A DNA stretch of 6,870 bases. Origin: Pseudomonadota bacterium (GTDB lineage: Bacteria; Pseudomonadota; Gammaproteobacteria; Enterobacterales; Enterobacteriaceae). Positions 1 through 6,776 of this stretch are shown here, piece by piece. The stretch lies in the NCBI GenBank assembly GCA_023454395.1, contig JAEYFY010000322.1, forward strand, positions 1 through 6,870. The letters are read 5' to 3'. Every line of letters begins with the position of its first letter. Position 1 is the first letter of the stretch. The notes under the pieces are model-generated. The model ran no database searches. It was not told the DNA's origin and saw only the letters and a program-made list of their open reading frames with translations. The translations under genes and the position numbers were made by a program.

Positions 1-80
1 CGCGACACCTGCCATGGCTGCTTCCTTCCGGACCTGACCGAGTTAACAAGTTAGCGTTGCGGGAGAACCAACAAGACCCC
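1..80 (-). ncRNA. ffs: 4.5S RNA (bacterial signal recognition particle RNA), 3' end cut by window edge
   Basis: This is the RNA core of the signal recognition particle. It binds Ffh and targets ribosomes making inner-membrane proteins to FtsY. Read on the minus strand, the hallmark apical domain is present: a GGAA tetraloop (29-26) closed by GUCC on one side and followed by GGAAGCAGCC, with the CAGG/AGCAG internal-loop strands that contact the Ffh M domain. The 5' arm, with GUUGGUUCUCCCGCAACGC, is nearly identical to E. coli 4.5S RNA from memory. By that comparison the mature 5' end is the GGGG at 80-77. About 80 of an expected 114 or so nucleotides are inside the window; the 3' strand of the basal stem lies beyond base 1. 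It is transcribed away from tesB. The family call is very secure; the exact mature 5' end is by analogy. Confidence 0.96.
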
Positions 81-87
81 ATAGATT

Positions 88-103
88 GTCTTATTGCTAA
101 GAC
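88..103 (-). other. GNRA-capped hairpin in the 4.5S RNA precursor leader
   Basis: Read as minus-strand RNA this is GUCUUA-GCAA-UAAGAC, a perfect 6-bp stem closed by a GCAA tetraloop. It would form the very 5' end of the predicted precursor, followed by a 7-nt single-stranded linker (87-81) before the mature RNA. It may shape RNase P recognition or protect the 5' end. The inverted repeat is seen directly; the role is inferred. Confidence 0.55.
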
Positions 104-139
104 GTCACGCATTATGTTTTAAACTGACCCAAATAGCAA
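104..139 (-). promoter_or_regulatory. Predicted sigma-70 promoter of ffs
   Basis: On the minus strand a -35 hexamer TTGCTA (139-134) and a -10 hexamer CATAAT (116-111) are separated by exactly 17 bp. Six bases further the predicted start falls at about 104, giving a 24-nt leader ahead of the mature 4.5S RNA. E. coli 4.5S RNA is likewise made with a leader of about that length, which RNase P removes. The discriminator GCGTGA is fairly GC-rich, as in stringently controlled stable-RNA promoters; that regulation is inference. Confidence 0.72.
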
Positions 140-283
140 GGAAAGCAAGCCTAAGTGATGATTAATTACCCAAATTTTCTCTCGCTGATTATTCAATTGC
201 CTTTAACGCTCTTTTTGTCCCTCATAAATTCACCAGAGAGTATTCAATAAGTGGATAAATCATAATCTCATCAACGCTGTTTA

Positions 284-335
284 TTTATCATTAGATTGCT
301 ATCTAAGATAAAAAGGGAGATTATTTTTTTATCTT
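284..335. repeat. Three-arm overlapping inverted repeats upstream of tesB
   Basis: Arm 1 (284-296, TTTATC-A-TTAGAT) pairs with arm 2 (301-312, ATCTAAGATAAA) as a 12-bp stem with one bulged A at 290 and a TGCT loop. The end of arm 2 (305-314, AAGATAAAAA) is also a perfect 10-bp complement of arm 3 (326-335, TTTTTATCTT) across an 11-nt spacer. The two stems cannot form together. The repeats sit just upstream of the likely tesB -10 box and overlap its -35 region, so a DNA operator is one reading. If a longer transcript covers them, alternative RNA folds are another. Confidence 0.6.
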
Positions 336-353
336 CTGAGGATTGTATATAAT
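325..353 (+). promoter_or_regulatory. Candidate sigma-70 promoter of tesB
   Basis: A perfect -10 hexamer TATAAT lies at 348-353, which would start transcription near 360 and leave a leader of about 37 nt before tesB. The -35 position at 17-bp spacing (325-330) is TTTTTT, a poor match, so the promoter may be weak or depend on an activator. The overlapping inverted repeats cover this -35 region. Confidence 0.5.
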
Positions 354-396
354 CAGCGTTATAAAAAATAACCCGATCTAATGATACAGGTACACT

Positions 397-1272
397 ATGA
401 GTCAAGCATTGAAAGATCTCATCAATTTGATGGCACTTGAAAAAATAGAAGAAGGTCTATTTCGAGGTCAAAGCGAAGATATAGGATTACCTCAAGTTTT
501 TGGTGGGCAAGTTGTCGGACAAGCACTATACGCTGCAAAACAGACAATTGCTGATAACCGCTACATCAACTCATTTCATAGCTACTTTTTACGCCCTGGC
601 GATAGCCGTAAACCTATCGTTTATGATGTGGAATTTATCCGTGATGGCGGTTCATTTAGTACTCGTAGAGTCAGTGCTATTCAGCATGGTAAACCTATTT
701 TTTATATGACCGTTTCTTTTCAAGAATTTGAAGAGGGCTTTGAACATCAAGATATAATGCCTGATGTTCCTTTTCCAAATGAACTTATCTCACAGCATGA
801 AATTTTAAAGAAATTAGCACCTAAATTACCCGAACCGATTAGATCTTTAGCACTACGAGAAACACCTTTTGAAGCGCGTCCAGTGCAATATTTTAGCCCT
901 TTTGGCTACTCTAAAGCGCCCGCTGAACGCTATGTTTGGTATCGTAGTCGTGGTGAAATGCCATCAGATCCTTTCTTGCATCAATACTTGCTTGGTTATG
1001 TTTCTGATTTTGATTTTTTACCAACCGCTCTCCAACCTTATGGCTTAGGCTTTATGGATACAAGTTTGCAGGTCGCTACGATTGACCATTCTATGTGGTT
1101 TCATCGTCCATTCCGTGTGGATGATTGGTTACTTTATGTGATTGAAAGCCCTTCAGCGTCAGGCGGTAGAGGATTTGTTAGAGGTAAATTCTTTAATACA
1201 AATGGTCAACTAGTCGCGTCTTCTGTTCAAGAAGGGGTTATTCGCCAAAAACGGACTAAACATTCAAAATAA
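397..1272 (+). CDS. tesB: Acyl-CoA thioesterase II
   Basis: TesB hydrolyses medium- and long-chain acyl-CoAs to free fatty acid and CoA in the cytoplasm. The 291-aa product is close to the 286 aa of E. coli TesB and has the double hot-dog layout: an N-terminal domain (about 10-110, with [10 protein letters not shown] at 35-44) and a C-terminal domain (about 165-285). The catalytic residues known from E. coli TesB, Asp204, Thr228 and Gln278, fall at the same numbers here, in [17 protein letters not shown] and VQEGV. The start is ATG at 397 with a modest AGG at 388-390, 6 nt upstream; the N-terminus MSQALKDL aligns with the family. The C-terminus carries a few extra basic residues (RQKRTKHSK). 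It is convergent with amtB and appears monocistronic. The physiological substrate of TesB is still debated, but the family assignment is very secure. Confidence 0.97.
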   Translation: MSQALKDLINLMALEKIEEGLFRGQSEDIGLPQVFGGQVVGQALYAAKQTIADNRYINSFHSYFLRPGDSRKPIVYDVEFIRDGGSFSTRRVSAIQHGKPIFYMTVSFQEFEEGFEHQDIMPDVPFPNELISQHEILKKLAPKLPEPIRSLALRETPFEARPVQYFSPFGYSKAPAERYVWYRSRGEMPSDPFLHQYLLGYVSDFDFLPTALQPYGLGFMDTSLQVATIDHSMWFHRPFRVDDWLLYVIESPSASGGRGFVRGKFFNTNGQLVASSVQEGVIRQKRTKHSK

Positions 1273-1282
1273 TATTTTGGCA

Positions 1283-1309
1283 TATTCCCCCCTCAAACGA
1301 GGGGGAATA
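1283..1309. terminator. Shared hairpin terminator between tesB and amtB
   Basis: An 11-bp stem (TATT-CCCCCTC / GAGGGGG-AATA) with one extra C bulged at 1287 and an AAAC loop (1295-1298) lies 10 bp after the tesB stop and 5 bp after the amtB stop. Its position between convergent genes suggests it ends both transcripts. Neither side has a clean T tract: the plus side continues GACAATTATTG and the minus side GCCAAAATATT. Efficiency is therefore uncertain. Confidence 0.75.
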
Positions 1310-1314
1310 GACAA

Positions 1315-2607
1315 TTATTGTTGATAAGCTCTTTCACCATGCGTGGTTAAATCTAATCCATCATGCTCTTCCTCTTCTGAAACACGTAAACCAACCAGTT
1401 TATCTGCAATTTTAAAGCTTATATAAGCAACAACACCGGACCAAATCACTGTGATCACAACACTTATTAATTGAATTAAAACTTGTTTACTGAGTGTCAT
1501 ACCATCGCTGTATCCCACGCCCCCTAAAAATGAAGCCGTAAATACCCCTGTTAATAAGCAACCTGCGATACCACAAGTACCGTGAATACCAAAAACATCA
1601 CAAACATCATCCGCTTTTAACCAACGCTTTAAAACAACAACGCCCCAAAGCCCGATGATCCCTCCTACTACACCGATAAATAAAGCCCCCATCACTCCGA
1701 CTGTGCCAGCAGCAGGTGTAATTGCCACTAATCCTGCAATACAACCGGAACAACTGCCTAGCATGGAAGGTTTTCCTCTGGTGATCCATTCTGATGCAGT
1801 CCAAGAAAGCACTGCTCCTGCAGTTGCAATTACTGTATTTAGAAATGCTAAAGCTGCAATCGCATTTGCACTGCCAGCAGAGCCTGCATTAAAGCCAAAC
1901 CAACCAATATAGAGCACTGCTGTACCTGTAAAGACCATAGGCAAATTATGAGGTTTAAGCGCGGTATGTTGACTATCACGTCGCTTACCAAGTAAGTAAG
2001 CACCAACAAGAGCTGCAATAGCTGCATTAATATGTACGACGGTTCCCCCAGCAAAATCTAATGCACCATCATCGATTAACCAACCACCTTCTCCCCATAC
2101 CATATGCGCAATCGGGATATAAGAAAATGTGAACCAAATAACGGTGAAAATAAGCAATGCAGAAAAACGAACTCGCTCACCTAATGCACCAACAATTAAT
2201 GCAACGGTTATGACTGCAAAAGAGCCTTGAAAAGCAATATGTACATATTGATTAATTGAACCAGAGAGTGAATCTAGTGATACGTTATTCAAAAAAGTAA
2301 GTGACCACCCACCCCACATTTTATTACCTGCGGTAAATGCCAAACTATAGCCAAATGTAACCCAAAGAATAACAACCACACTGAAAATCATCATCACTTG
2401 GGTGATCAAAGAAAGTACGTTTTTCCCTCTCAATAACCCGCCATAAAACAGAGCGATACCGGGTATCGTCATAAAAAAGACCAAAGCAGTACATATCAAC
2501 ATAAAACCGTTGTCAGCTTTATCAACCGTCACTGTTTCAGTCGCAAATACGGATGAAGAAAAGTGTGTAAGCACTAACATTAATAGCAAAGAAAGTAAGC
2601 GTTTCAT
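1315..2607 (-). CDS. amtB: Ammonium channel AmtB (Amt/Mep/Rh family)
   Basis: AmtB is a trimeric inner-membrane channel that takes up ammonium when external nitrogen is scarce. The 430-aa product matches E. coli AmtB (428 aa) along its length. A cleavable signal peptide (about 1-22, ending VFA) precedes eleven membrane segments. Key residues are visible: the pore histidines His192 (GGTVVHINAA) and His342 (GIHGTCG), the phenylalanine gate Phe130 and Phe239, and the outer binding-site Trp171 and Ser243, with Asp184 in ALDFAGG. They correspond to E. coli mature H168, H318, F107, F215, W148, S219 and D160. The cytoplasmic tail (LRVSEEEEHDGLDL, then HGERAY) is the GlnK-interacting region. The ATG at 2607 has a strong AGGAG at 2619-2615, 7 nt upstream, next to the glnK stop. 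Only 12 bp separate the genes, so it is cotranscribed with glnK under its NtrC/sigma-54 control. Confidence 0.98.
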   Translation of the reverse strand: MKRLLSLLLMLVLTHFSSSVFATETVTVDKADNGFMLICTALVFFMTIPGIALFYGGLLRGKNVLSLITQVMMIFSVVVILWVTFGYSLAFTAGNKMWGGWSLTFLNNVSLDSLSGSINQYVHIAFQGSFAVITVALIVGALGERVRFSALLIFTVIWFTFSYIPIAHMVWGEGGWLIDDGALDFAGGTVVHINAAIAALVGAYLLGKRRDSQHTALKPHNLPMVFTGTAVLYIGWFGFNAGSAGSANAIAALAFLNTVIATAGAVLSWTASEWITRGKPSMLGSCSGCIAGLVAITPAAGTVGVMGALFIGVVGGIIGLWGVVVLKRWLKADDVCDVFGIHGTCGIAGCLLTGVFTASFLGGVGYSDGMTLSKQVLIQLISVVITVIWSGVVAYISFKIADKLVGLRVSEEEEHDGLDLTTHGERAYQQ

Positions 2608-2619
2608 CGAATATCTCCT

Positions 2620-2958
2620 TTAAAGTGCTTCATCACCAGACTCACCGGTACGAATACGGACAGCCTGTAATAATTCAAAAACAAAAATTTTTCCATCTCC
2701 TACCTTCCCTGTATCAGTCGCTTGCATAATCATTTGCATAACTGGCTCCAGTTGATCATCGCAAATAGCTAGCTCTATTTTTACTTTGGGGAGAAAATTA
2801 ACTTCGTATTCTGCGCCTCTATACAATTCGGCATGACCTTTTTGTCGCCCATATCCCTTTACTTCACTGATTGTCATTCCCTTTATACCTAACTCAGAAA
2901 GCGACTCTCGTACTTCTTCTAATTTAAATGGCTTAATAATGGCGATGATATATTTCAT
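2620..2958 (-). CDS. glnK: Nitrogen regulatory PII protein GlnK
   Basis: GlnK is a trimeric PII protein that senses ATP/ADP and 2-oxoglutarate and plugs AmtB when nitrogen is replete. With the start at 2958 the product is 112 aa, the same as E. coli GlnK, beginning MKYIIAIIKPFKLEEVRESL. The T-loop (about 37-55) has the PII motif YRGAEY with Tyr51, the site uridylylated by GlnD. The B-loop motif TGKVGDGKIF (83-92) and the C-terminal RIRTGE (101-106) form the nucleotide-binding site. The frame is open for 20 more codons upstream to an ATG at 3018. That start is rejected because it overlaps the sigma-54 promoter, lies upstream of the predicted transcription start, and adds residues absent from the family. 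It is first in the operon with amtB. The tight linkage to amtB favours GlnK over the paralogue GlnB. Confidence 0.97.
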   Translation of the reverse strand: MKYIIAIIKPFKLEEVRESLSELGIKGMTISEVKGYGRQKGHAELYRGAEYEVNFLPKVKIELAICDDQLEPVMQMIMQATDTGKVGDGKIFVFELLQAVRIRTGESGDEAL

Positions 2959-2963
2959 ATAAA

Positions 2964-2967
2964 CCTC
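2964..2967 (-). promoter_or_regulatory. Ribosome binding site deciding the glnK start
   Basis: GAGG on the minus strand sits 5 nt upstream of the ATG at 2958. Together with the conserved PII N-terminus it supports this start over the upstream in-frame ATG at 3018. Confidence 0.75.
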
Positions 2968-3001
2968 GTCGATATTTAAAAGAACCAAGCCCATATAGAA
3001 A

Positions 3002-3017
3002 AGCAAAAGGTATGCCA
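3002..3017 (-). promoter_or_regulatory. Sigma-54 promoter of glnK-amtB
   Basis: The minus strand reads TGGCATACCTTTTGCT, matching the sigma-54 consensus TGGCACG-N4-TTGCT with the invariant GG (-24) and GC (-12) at the correct spacing; only the C and G of CACG differ. The predicted start is near 2992, giving a 5' leader of about 34 nt. RpoN-dependent transcription of glnK-amtB is well established in enteric bacteria. Confidence 0.9.
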
Positions 3018-3022
3018 TTATT

Positions 3023-3035
3023 TAATGCATTGATA
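3023..3035 (-). promoter_or_regulatory. Putative IHF binding site in the glnK promoter
   Basis: TATCAATGCATTA on the minus strand fully matches the IHF core consensus WATCAA-N4-TTR, with an A/T-rich flank on its upstream side as is common for IHF sites. It lies between the NtrC-like box and the -24 element, centred near -37. IHF bending there could bring NtrC to the polymerase. The match is degenerate and the region is AT-rich, so chance is possible. Confidence 0.5.
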
Positions 3036-3078
3036 TTTAAACAAAAATAAAATTATTGAAATAATAAAAATGAAAAGG

Positions 3079-3095
3079 CTCACCGAGTTGGTGCA
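3079..3095 (-). promoter_or_regulatory. NtrC (GlnG) binding box upstream of glnK
   Basis: The minus strand reads TGCACC-AACTC-GGTGAG, matching the dyad TGCACC-N5-GGTGCA in ten of twelve arm positions; the two mismatches are at the outer end of the second arm. It is centred about 95 bp upstream of the predicted transcription start, a typical enhancer distance for NtrC. I see only this one good site; NtrC promoters often have two. Confidence 0.78.
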
Positions 3096-3139
3096 AAAAT
3101 ACGATGGCTATTTTGATAAAAGCGAGATAATAGGGAAGT

Positions 3140-3170
3140 AAAAAAGGCGCATACATAAAGATGATGCGCC
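3140..3170 (-). terminator. Intrinsic terminator of the mdlAB operon
   Basis: Read on the minus strand, GGCGCAT (3170-3164) pairs perfectly with ATGCGCC (3152-3146), with a possible inner CAT/ATG extension around a CTTT loop, followed directly by six T residues (3145-3140). It begins 31 nt after the mdlB stop and should insulate mdlAB from the glnK control region. Confidence 0.9.
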
Positions 3171-3201
3171 CTCTAGAATTATATTTTTTTATTTAAGGTG
3201 A

Positions 3202-4989
3202 TTATTCTACTTCAACAGGAACTTGTTCTTGTAAAGATTCTCTGACTTGCTGTAATTGATACATATTATAATATCGACCTTTTTGTGAAAGTAACTTAGC
3301 ATGATCACCCTGTTCGACAATTGCACCACGATGAAGCACCACAATTTCATTGGCTTCAATAATAGTAGAAAGTCGATGAGCAATAACAATCAGTGTTGTT
3401 TTTTCCCTAACTACTTTTAGCGCCTTCTGTATGGCTTGTTCTGTTCCTGAGTCAATATTTGCTGTTGCCTCGTCCAAAATAAGAATACGAGGAGGTATTA
3501 ATAATACACGCGCCAATGCAAGTAGCTGTTTTTGTCCTGCGGATAAGCGACTACCTTGCTCACCGAGTTCTGTTTGTAGCCCTTCAGGTAAGGCTTTAAC
3601 CCATTGATCAAGTTGAACAGTTTCTAATACCTGCCATAAATGTGATTCATCACATTTACGCCCTAACGTAATATTGTCATACAGTGAACCCGATAATAAA
3701 ACGGGATCTTGCTGCACCATCGCAATACCACTGCGTAGTGCTGTATGAGAATACGATCCTAATGGTTGCTTATCTAAAGAGATACTTCCTTTTTGCCAAG
3801 GATAATTCCCCATTAATAAGCTGGCTAAAGTACTCTTGCCACTTCCTGTGTGCCCAACGAATGCGACAAAATGACGAGCAGGAATAGTTAAATTGATATC
3901 TTTTAATACCCATTGCTCATCACGATACGCAAACCAAAGAGAGTTAACATCGATATTACCTTGAGTGATGGAATGTGATGATGAACCGTAGTGTTGTAAA
4001 GGTGCATCCATCAGTTCAAAAACACGCTCACCAGAGACAACCGCCTGTTGCAAAATTGATTGCTGTGATGTCAATGTGATCAAGGGTTCATTTAATCGAC
4101 CTAGATAACTAATAAACGCATAAATAACCCCAACACCAATAACTGCACTGCCTTGATACCCAAATAGCATTAATAAGCCACACAGAACCAACGCAGAGAG
4201 CATACTTAATAAAGGACGTAATAACAGACCATCCAGTTTTAACGCTTTCATACGTGCTTGGTAATGTTGCCAACTGTCATCTGATATTCTTTCGCCAAAT
4301 CGAGCTTGTTGCCTAAATTGCTGAATAACTGACATGCCATTGATAACTTCGTGGAAACCATCATTAATATTGGCAAGAAAATGACGTACATTACGTACAA
4401 TCGGTGTGCTCAGTCGCTGATAAAGCATCATCACACCTATCACCGCAGGAAATATCATCATTGCAACAAGCGCCATTTGCCATTCTAATAAGAACATCGC
4501 TATCAGCATGACAACCACTAAAGCAATTGCTCGAAATAGTGTCGGTAACACGTTCACGAACAAATCTTTAATCGTCTCGGTATCATTTGTTACACGAGAA
4601 ATTAACTGCCCCACGGGCTGATTATCAAAAGCACTTAATGGCTGTTTTAGAGCCGCACTCATTACATCAGTACGTAATTGTTGTACAACCCCAACAGCAG
4701 CATGATTAAACACAATTGCCTGATAATAGTGAAGTGTCGCGGCGATCACCTGCAAAAGAATAAAAGCCAACGCGAGACCTAAGGATGACATTAATTCCAC
4801 ATTATTCGTGGCAACTTTTGCATCAATAAAATAGCCAACAATTAATGGCCCCCCCACTTCTGCAACGGCAGCAACCCACAACATAATGACACCCCATGTC
4901 ATGGGTTTGCGATAGGTTTTACCATAAGTCAAAAGGCGCTTTAATGCAGGTAATAGCGCTTTAACGGATTTATTTTTATTCATCGTCAT
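3202..4989 (-). CDS. mdlB: ABC exporter half-transporter MdlB
   Basis: MdlB is one half of a predicted heterodimeric inner-membrane ABC exporter of the multidrug-resistance-like type; its natural substrate is not established. The 595-aa protein has an N-terminal transmembrane domain (about 30-310, six helices) and a C-terminal ATPase domain (about 345-580). Visible motifs are Walker [10 protein letters not shown] (379-387), Q-loop VQQDP (Gln427), Walker B ILILD with catalytic Glu507 after Asp506, D-loop Asp513 and H-loop His538. The signature is LSAGQ (482-486) instead of LSGGQ; E. coli MdlB is also altered (LSVGQ, from memory). The start at 4989 overlaps the end of mdlA by 14 bp, which points to translational coupling. 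A second ATG at 4983 (Met3) is possible, but a GAGG 9 nt upstream favours the first. The length matches E. coli MdlB (593 aa). Confidence 0.96.
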   Translation of the reverse strand: MTMNKNKSVKALLPALKRLLTYGKTYRKPMTWGVIMLWVAAVAEVGGPLIVGYFIDAKVATNNVELMSSLGLALAFILLQVIAATLHYYQAIVFNHAAVGVVQQLRTDVMSAALKQPLSAFDNQPVGQLISRVTNDTETIKDLFVNVLPTLFRAIALVVVMLIAMFLLEWQMALVAMMIFPAVIGVMMLYQRLSTPIVRNVRHFLANINDGFHEVINGMSVIQQFRQQARFGERISDDSWQHYQARMKALKLDGLLLRPLLSMLSALVLCGLLMLFGYQGSAVIGVGVIYAFISYLGRLNEPLITLTSQQSILQQAVVSGERVFELMDAPLQHYGSSSHSITQGNIDVNSLWFAYRDEQWVLKDINLTIPARHFVAFVGHTGSGKSTLASLLMGNYPWQKGSISLDKQPLGSYSHTALRSGIAMVQQDPVLLSGSLYDNITLGRKCDESHLWQVLETVQLDQWVKALPEGLQTELGEQGSRLSAGQKQLLALARVLLIPPRILILDEATANIDSGTEQAIQKALKVVREKTTLIVIAHRLSTIIEANEIVVLHRGAIVEQGDHAKLLSQKGRYYNMYQLQQVRESLQEQVPVEVE

Positions 4990-6721
4990 CCAGCGCGGCC
5001 TCTAATTGCTGATAATGGTACATATCTTGATACCAACCTGGTATTGAAATTAACTGCTGATGTGTACCTTGCTCTATAATCTCACCTTGTTTCAAAACTA
5101 AGATATTCGTAGCACCAACCAATGCAGATAAGCGATGAGCGCTGATAATTAAGGTTCTATCTTTTCGCCATTGTGACAAGTTTTGCAGGATTTGATATTC
5201 TGTTTGTCCATCAACTGCAGATAATGCGTCATCTAATAATAGAATTTCGGCATCCAGTAATAGCGCTCGGGCAATAGAAATACGCTGTTTTTGTCCACCA
5301 GATAACATCACACCTTTTTCACCTACCTGTGTTTGATACCCTTGCGGTAAGCGCAAAATATCCTCGTGAATATTTGCCAGTTTCGCAACAGACTCTATTT
5401 CTTCTTTTGTCGCATCAGGACGACCTAAAGCAATATTTCCCGCGATGGTATCGGAAAATAGGAAGGGAGTTTGGTTAACAACAGCCAATCGCGCTCGCCA
5501 TTCATCAAGTTTCAATTGATAAATAGGAACTGATTGAAAACAAATTTCACCTTCGGTGATATCGTAAAGTCGTTGAATAGCACTAAGTAATGTACTTTTA
5601 CCACTGCCAGTCACACCACAAATACCTAGCATTTCACCGGGTGATAATGTGAAATGAACGTTTTTCAGTGTTTGTGTCGTTTGTTCTGGATATTGGAAAC
5701 GTTTGATATCAACGGATAATACTCCTCGACCTTGCTTTGGTGATAACTCACCATCAACCATATCGAGTTTTTCATCCAATAAACTATTAATGCGACTATA
5801 AGCAGCACTGCCACGCTCAACAATATTGAACATCCATGCTAAAGCCAGCATTGGCCAGATCATTTGCCCCAAATACATCACAAAACTGGTTAATTCACCC
5901 AATGTCATTCTGCCATTAATAACAAAATAGCTGCCACCAGCAACAGCGAGTAAATTAGCAAAACCAATAGCCATAAAAATAGTAGGATCAAATAGCGCAT
6001 CAATTCTTGCAACACGCATATTTTGTCGTCCAGTTTCTTTTGCTACATCATCAAAACGGGAGGCATGCTGTTGCTCTAGCCCGAATGATTTGATCATACG
6101 AATACTACTCAAGCTTTCTTGTGCTTGATTATTAAGTGAAGAGAAAAGTGCCTGTGCCGTTTTAAAGCGACTATGTAATTTATCGCCATATCGCTTAATC
6201 AAAATTGCCATGATTGGCATAGGTAGTAATGAAATCAGTGTCAGTTCCCAACTTAACTGAATGCTCATCATGACAAGCACAGCAAGCCCCATAACCATAG
6301 AATCCACTAAGGTCAGTACACCTTCGCCTGCGGCAAAAACTACTTTATCAACATCGTTGGTGGTACGTGCAATTAAATCGCCTGTGCGATAACGATGATA
6401 AAAAGAGGAAGATTGTTGATTAAGTTGTTGGTAAATTTGCATCCGCAGTTTTACTGCTAATTGATAAGATGCACCAAATAACCAAAGACGCCAAAAATAA
6501 CGCAAAAGATAAACCGCAAGGGCTATTAATACCATCACGCCAATCCAATTCATCACTTGGCTAAACGTCAGACTATGGTTATCGACACCATCCACAATGA
6601 TCCCAACAATCTTTGGAGGGATCACCTGTAATACTGCGATAACCATCAATAAGAAAATGGCACCTACATAACGACGCCATTCATTGAGAAAATACCAACT
6701 GAGCTGTGAAAATAGAGCCAC
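4976..6721 (-). CDS. mdlA: ABC exporter half-transporter MdlA
   Basis: MdlA is the partner of MdlB in a predicted heterodimeric ABC exporter; the substrate is unknown. The 581-aa protein has a transmembrane domain (about 18-300, six helices) and an ATPase domain (about 335-570). Motifs are Walker [10 protein letters not shown] (369-377), Q-loop Gln417 (VVNQTPF), canonical signature LSGGQ (473-477), Walker B ILLLDD (493-498) and H-loop His529. At the catalytic glutamate position there is Asp498, as in E. coli MdlA from memory, so this ATP site is predicted to hydrolyse poorly. Translation starts at GTG (6721): an in-frame TAA sits two codons upstream, no earlier start exists, and [11 protein letters not shown] aligns with E. 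coli MRLFAQLSWYF. Only 55 bp separate it from decR, with no strong terminator seen between, so read-through from decR is plausible. The C-terminus is slightly shorter than in E. coli (about 590 aa). Confidence 0.96.
   Translation of the reverse strand: MALFSQLSWYFLNEWRRYVGAIFLLMVIAVLQVIPPKIVGIIVDGVDNHSLTFSQVMNWIGVMVLIALAVYLLRYFWRLWLFGASYQLAVKLRMQIYQQLNQQSSSFYHRYRTGDLIARTTNDVDKVVFAAGEGVLTLVDSMVMGLAVLVMMSIQLSWELTLISLLPMPIMAILIKRYGDKLHSRFKTAQALFSSLNNQAQESLSSIRMIKSFGLEQQHASRFDDVAKETGRQNMRVARIDALFDPTIFMAIGFANLLAVAGGSYFVINGRMTLGELTSFVMYLGQMIWPMLALAWMFNIVERGSAAYSRINSLLDEKLDMVDGELSPKQGRGVLSVDIKRFQYPEQTTQTLKNVHFTLSPGEMLGICGVTGSGKSTLLSAIQRLYDITEGEICFQSVPIYQLKLDEWRARLAVVNQTPFLFSDTIAGNIALGRPDATKEEIESVAKLANIHEDILRLPQGYQTQVGEKGVMLSGGQKQRISIARALLLDAEILLLDDALSAVDGQTEYQILQNLSQWRKDRTLIISAHRLSALVGATNILVLKQGEIIEQGTHQQLISIPGWYQDMYHYQQLEAALDDDE
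4999..5002 (-). promoter_or_regulatory. Ribosome binding site for mdlB inside mdlA
   Basis: GAGG on the minus strand lies within the last codons of mdlA, 9 nt before the ATG at 4989 and 15 nt before the alternative ATG at 4983. This favours the first ATG. Confidence 0.5.
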
Positions 6722-6729
6722 GCCTTAAA

Positions 6730-6733
6730 TCCT
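6730..6733 (-). promoter_or_regulatory. Ribosome binding site supporting the mdlA GTG start
   Basis: AGGA on the minus strand lies 8 nt upstream of GTG 6721. It is in the loop of a small inverted repeat, CCTTA-GGATT-TAAGG (6737-6723), that could partly mask initiation. A second AGG only 1 nt from the GTG is too close to serve. Confidence 0.55.
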
Positions 6734-6776
6734 AAGGTTATACAAAAATAAAAGTGCCAGTTGGTAAAGATGAACC

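Larger units (their letters stand above)
140..396. other. AT-rich intergenic region between the ffs promoter and tesB
   Basis: I see no convincing protein or RNA gene here. The stretch contains one 30-codon open frame (158-250) with a hydrophobic middle but no well-placed ribosome binding site, then the overlapping inverted repeats at 284-335 and the likely tesB promoter. In E. coli, from memory, ybaY and ybaZ (atl) lie between tesB and ffs; neither is present here. Confidence 0.7.

Noticed and set aside
500..709. A 69-codon open frame inside tesB on the plus strand
   Set aside because: It lies wholly within tesB in another frame, and tesB itself is a full-length family match with all catalytic residues.
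1655..1912. An 85-codon open frame on the plus strand opposite amtB, with others on the minus strand at 1607-1804 and 1848-2054
   Set aside because: All are embedded in amtB, resemble no family I recognise, and are explained by the codon structure of a long conserved gene.
3684..3887. A 67-codon plus-strand frame opposite mdlB, and a 60-codon minus-strand frame at 3207-3389
   Set aside because: Both are shadows of the mdlB ATPase domain, which is strongly conserved in its own frame.
4976..5230. LDDALSAVD in MdlA considered as a damaging mutation of the catalytic glutamate
   Set aside because: E. coli MdlA, as recalled, has the same Asp, and the rest of the gene is intact, so it is a family trait rather than decay.
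6743..6759. TGGCAC on the minus strand upstream of mdlA, resembling the -24 part of a sigma-54 promoter
   Set aside because: There is no GC at the required -12 spacing; the following bases are a T-rich run.
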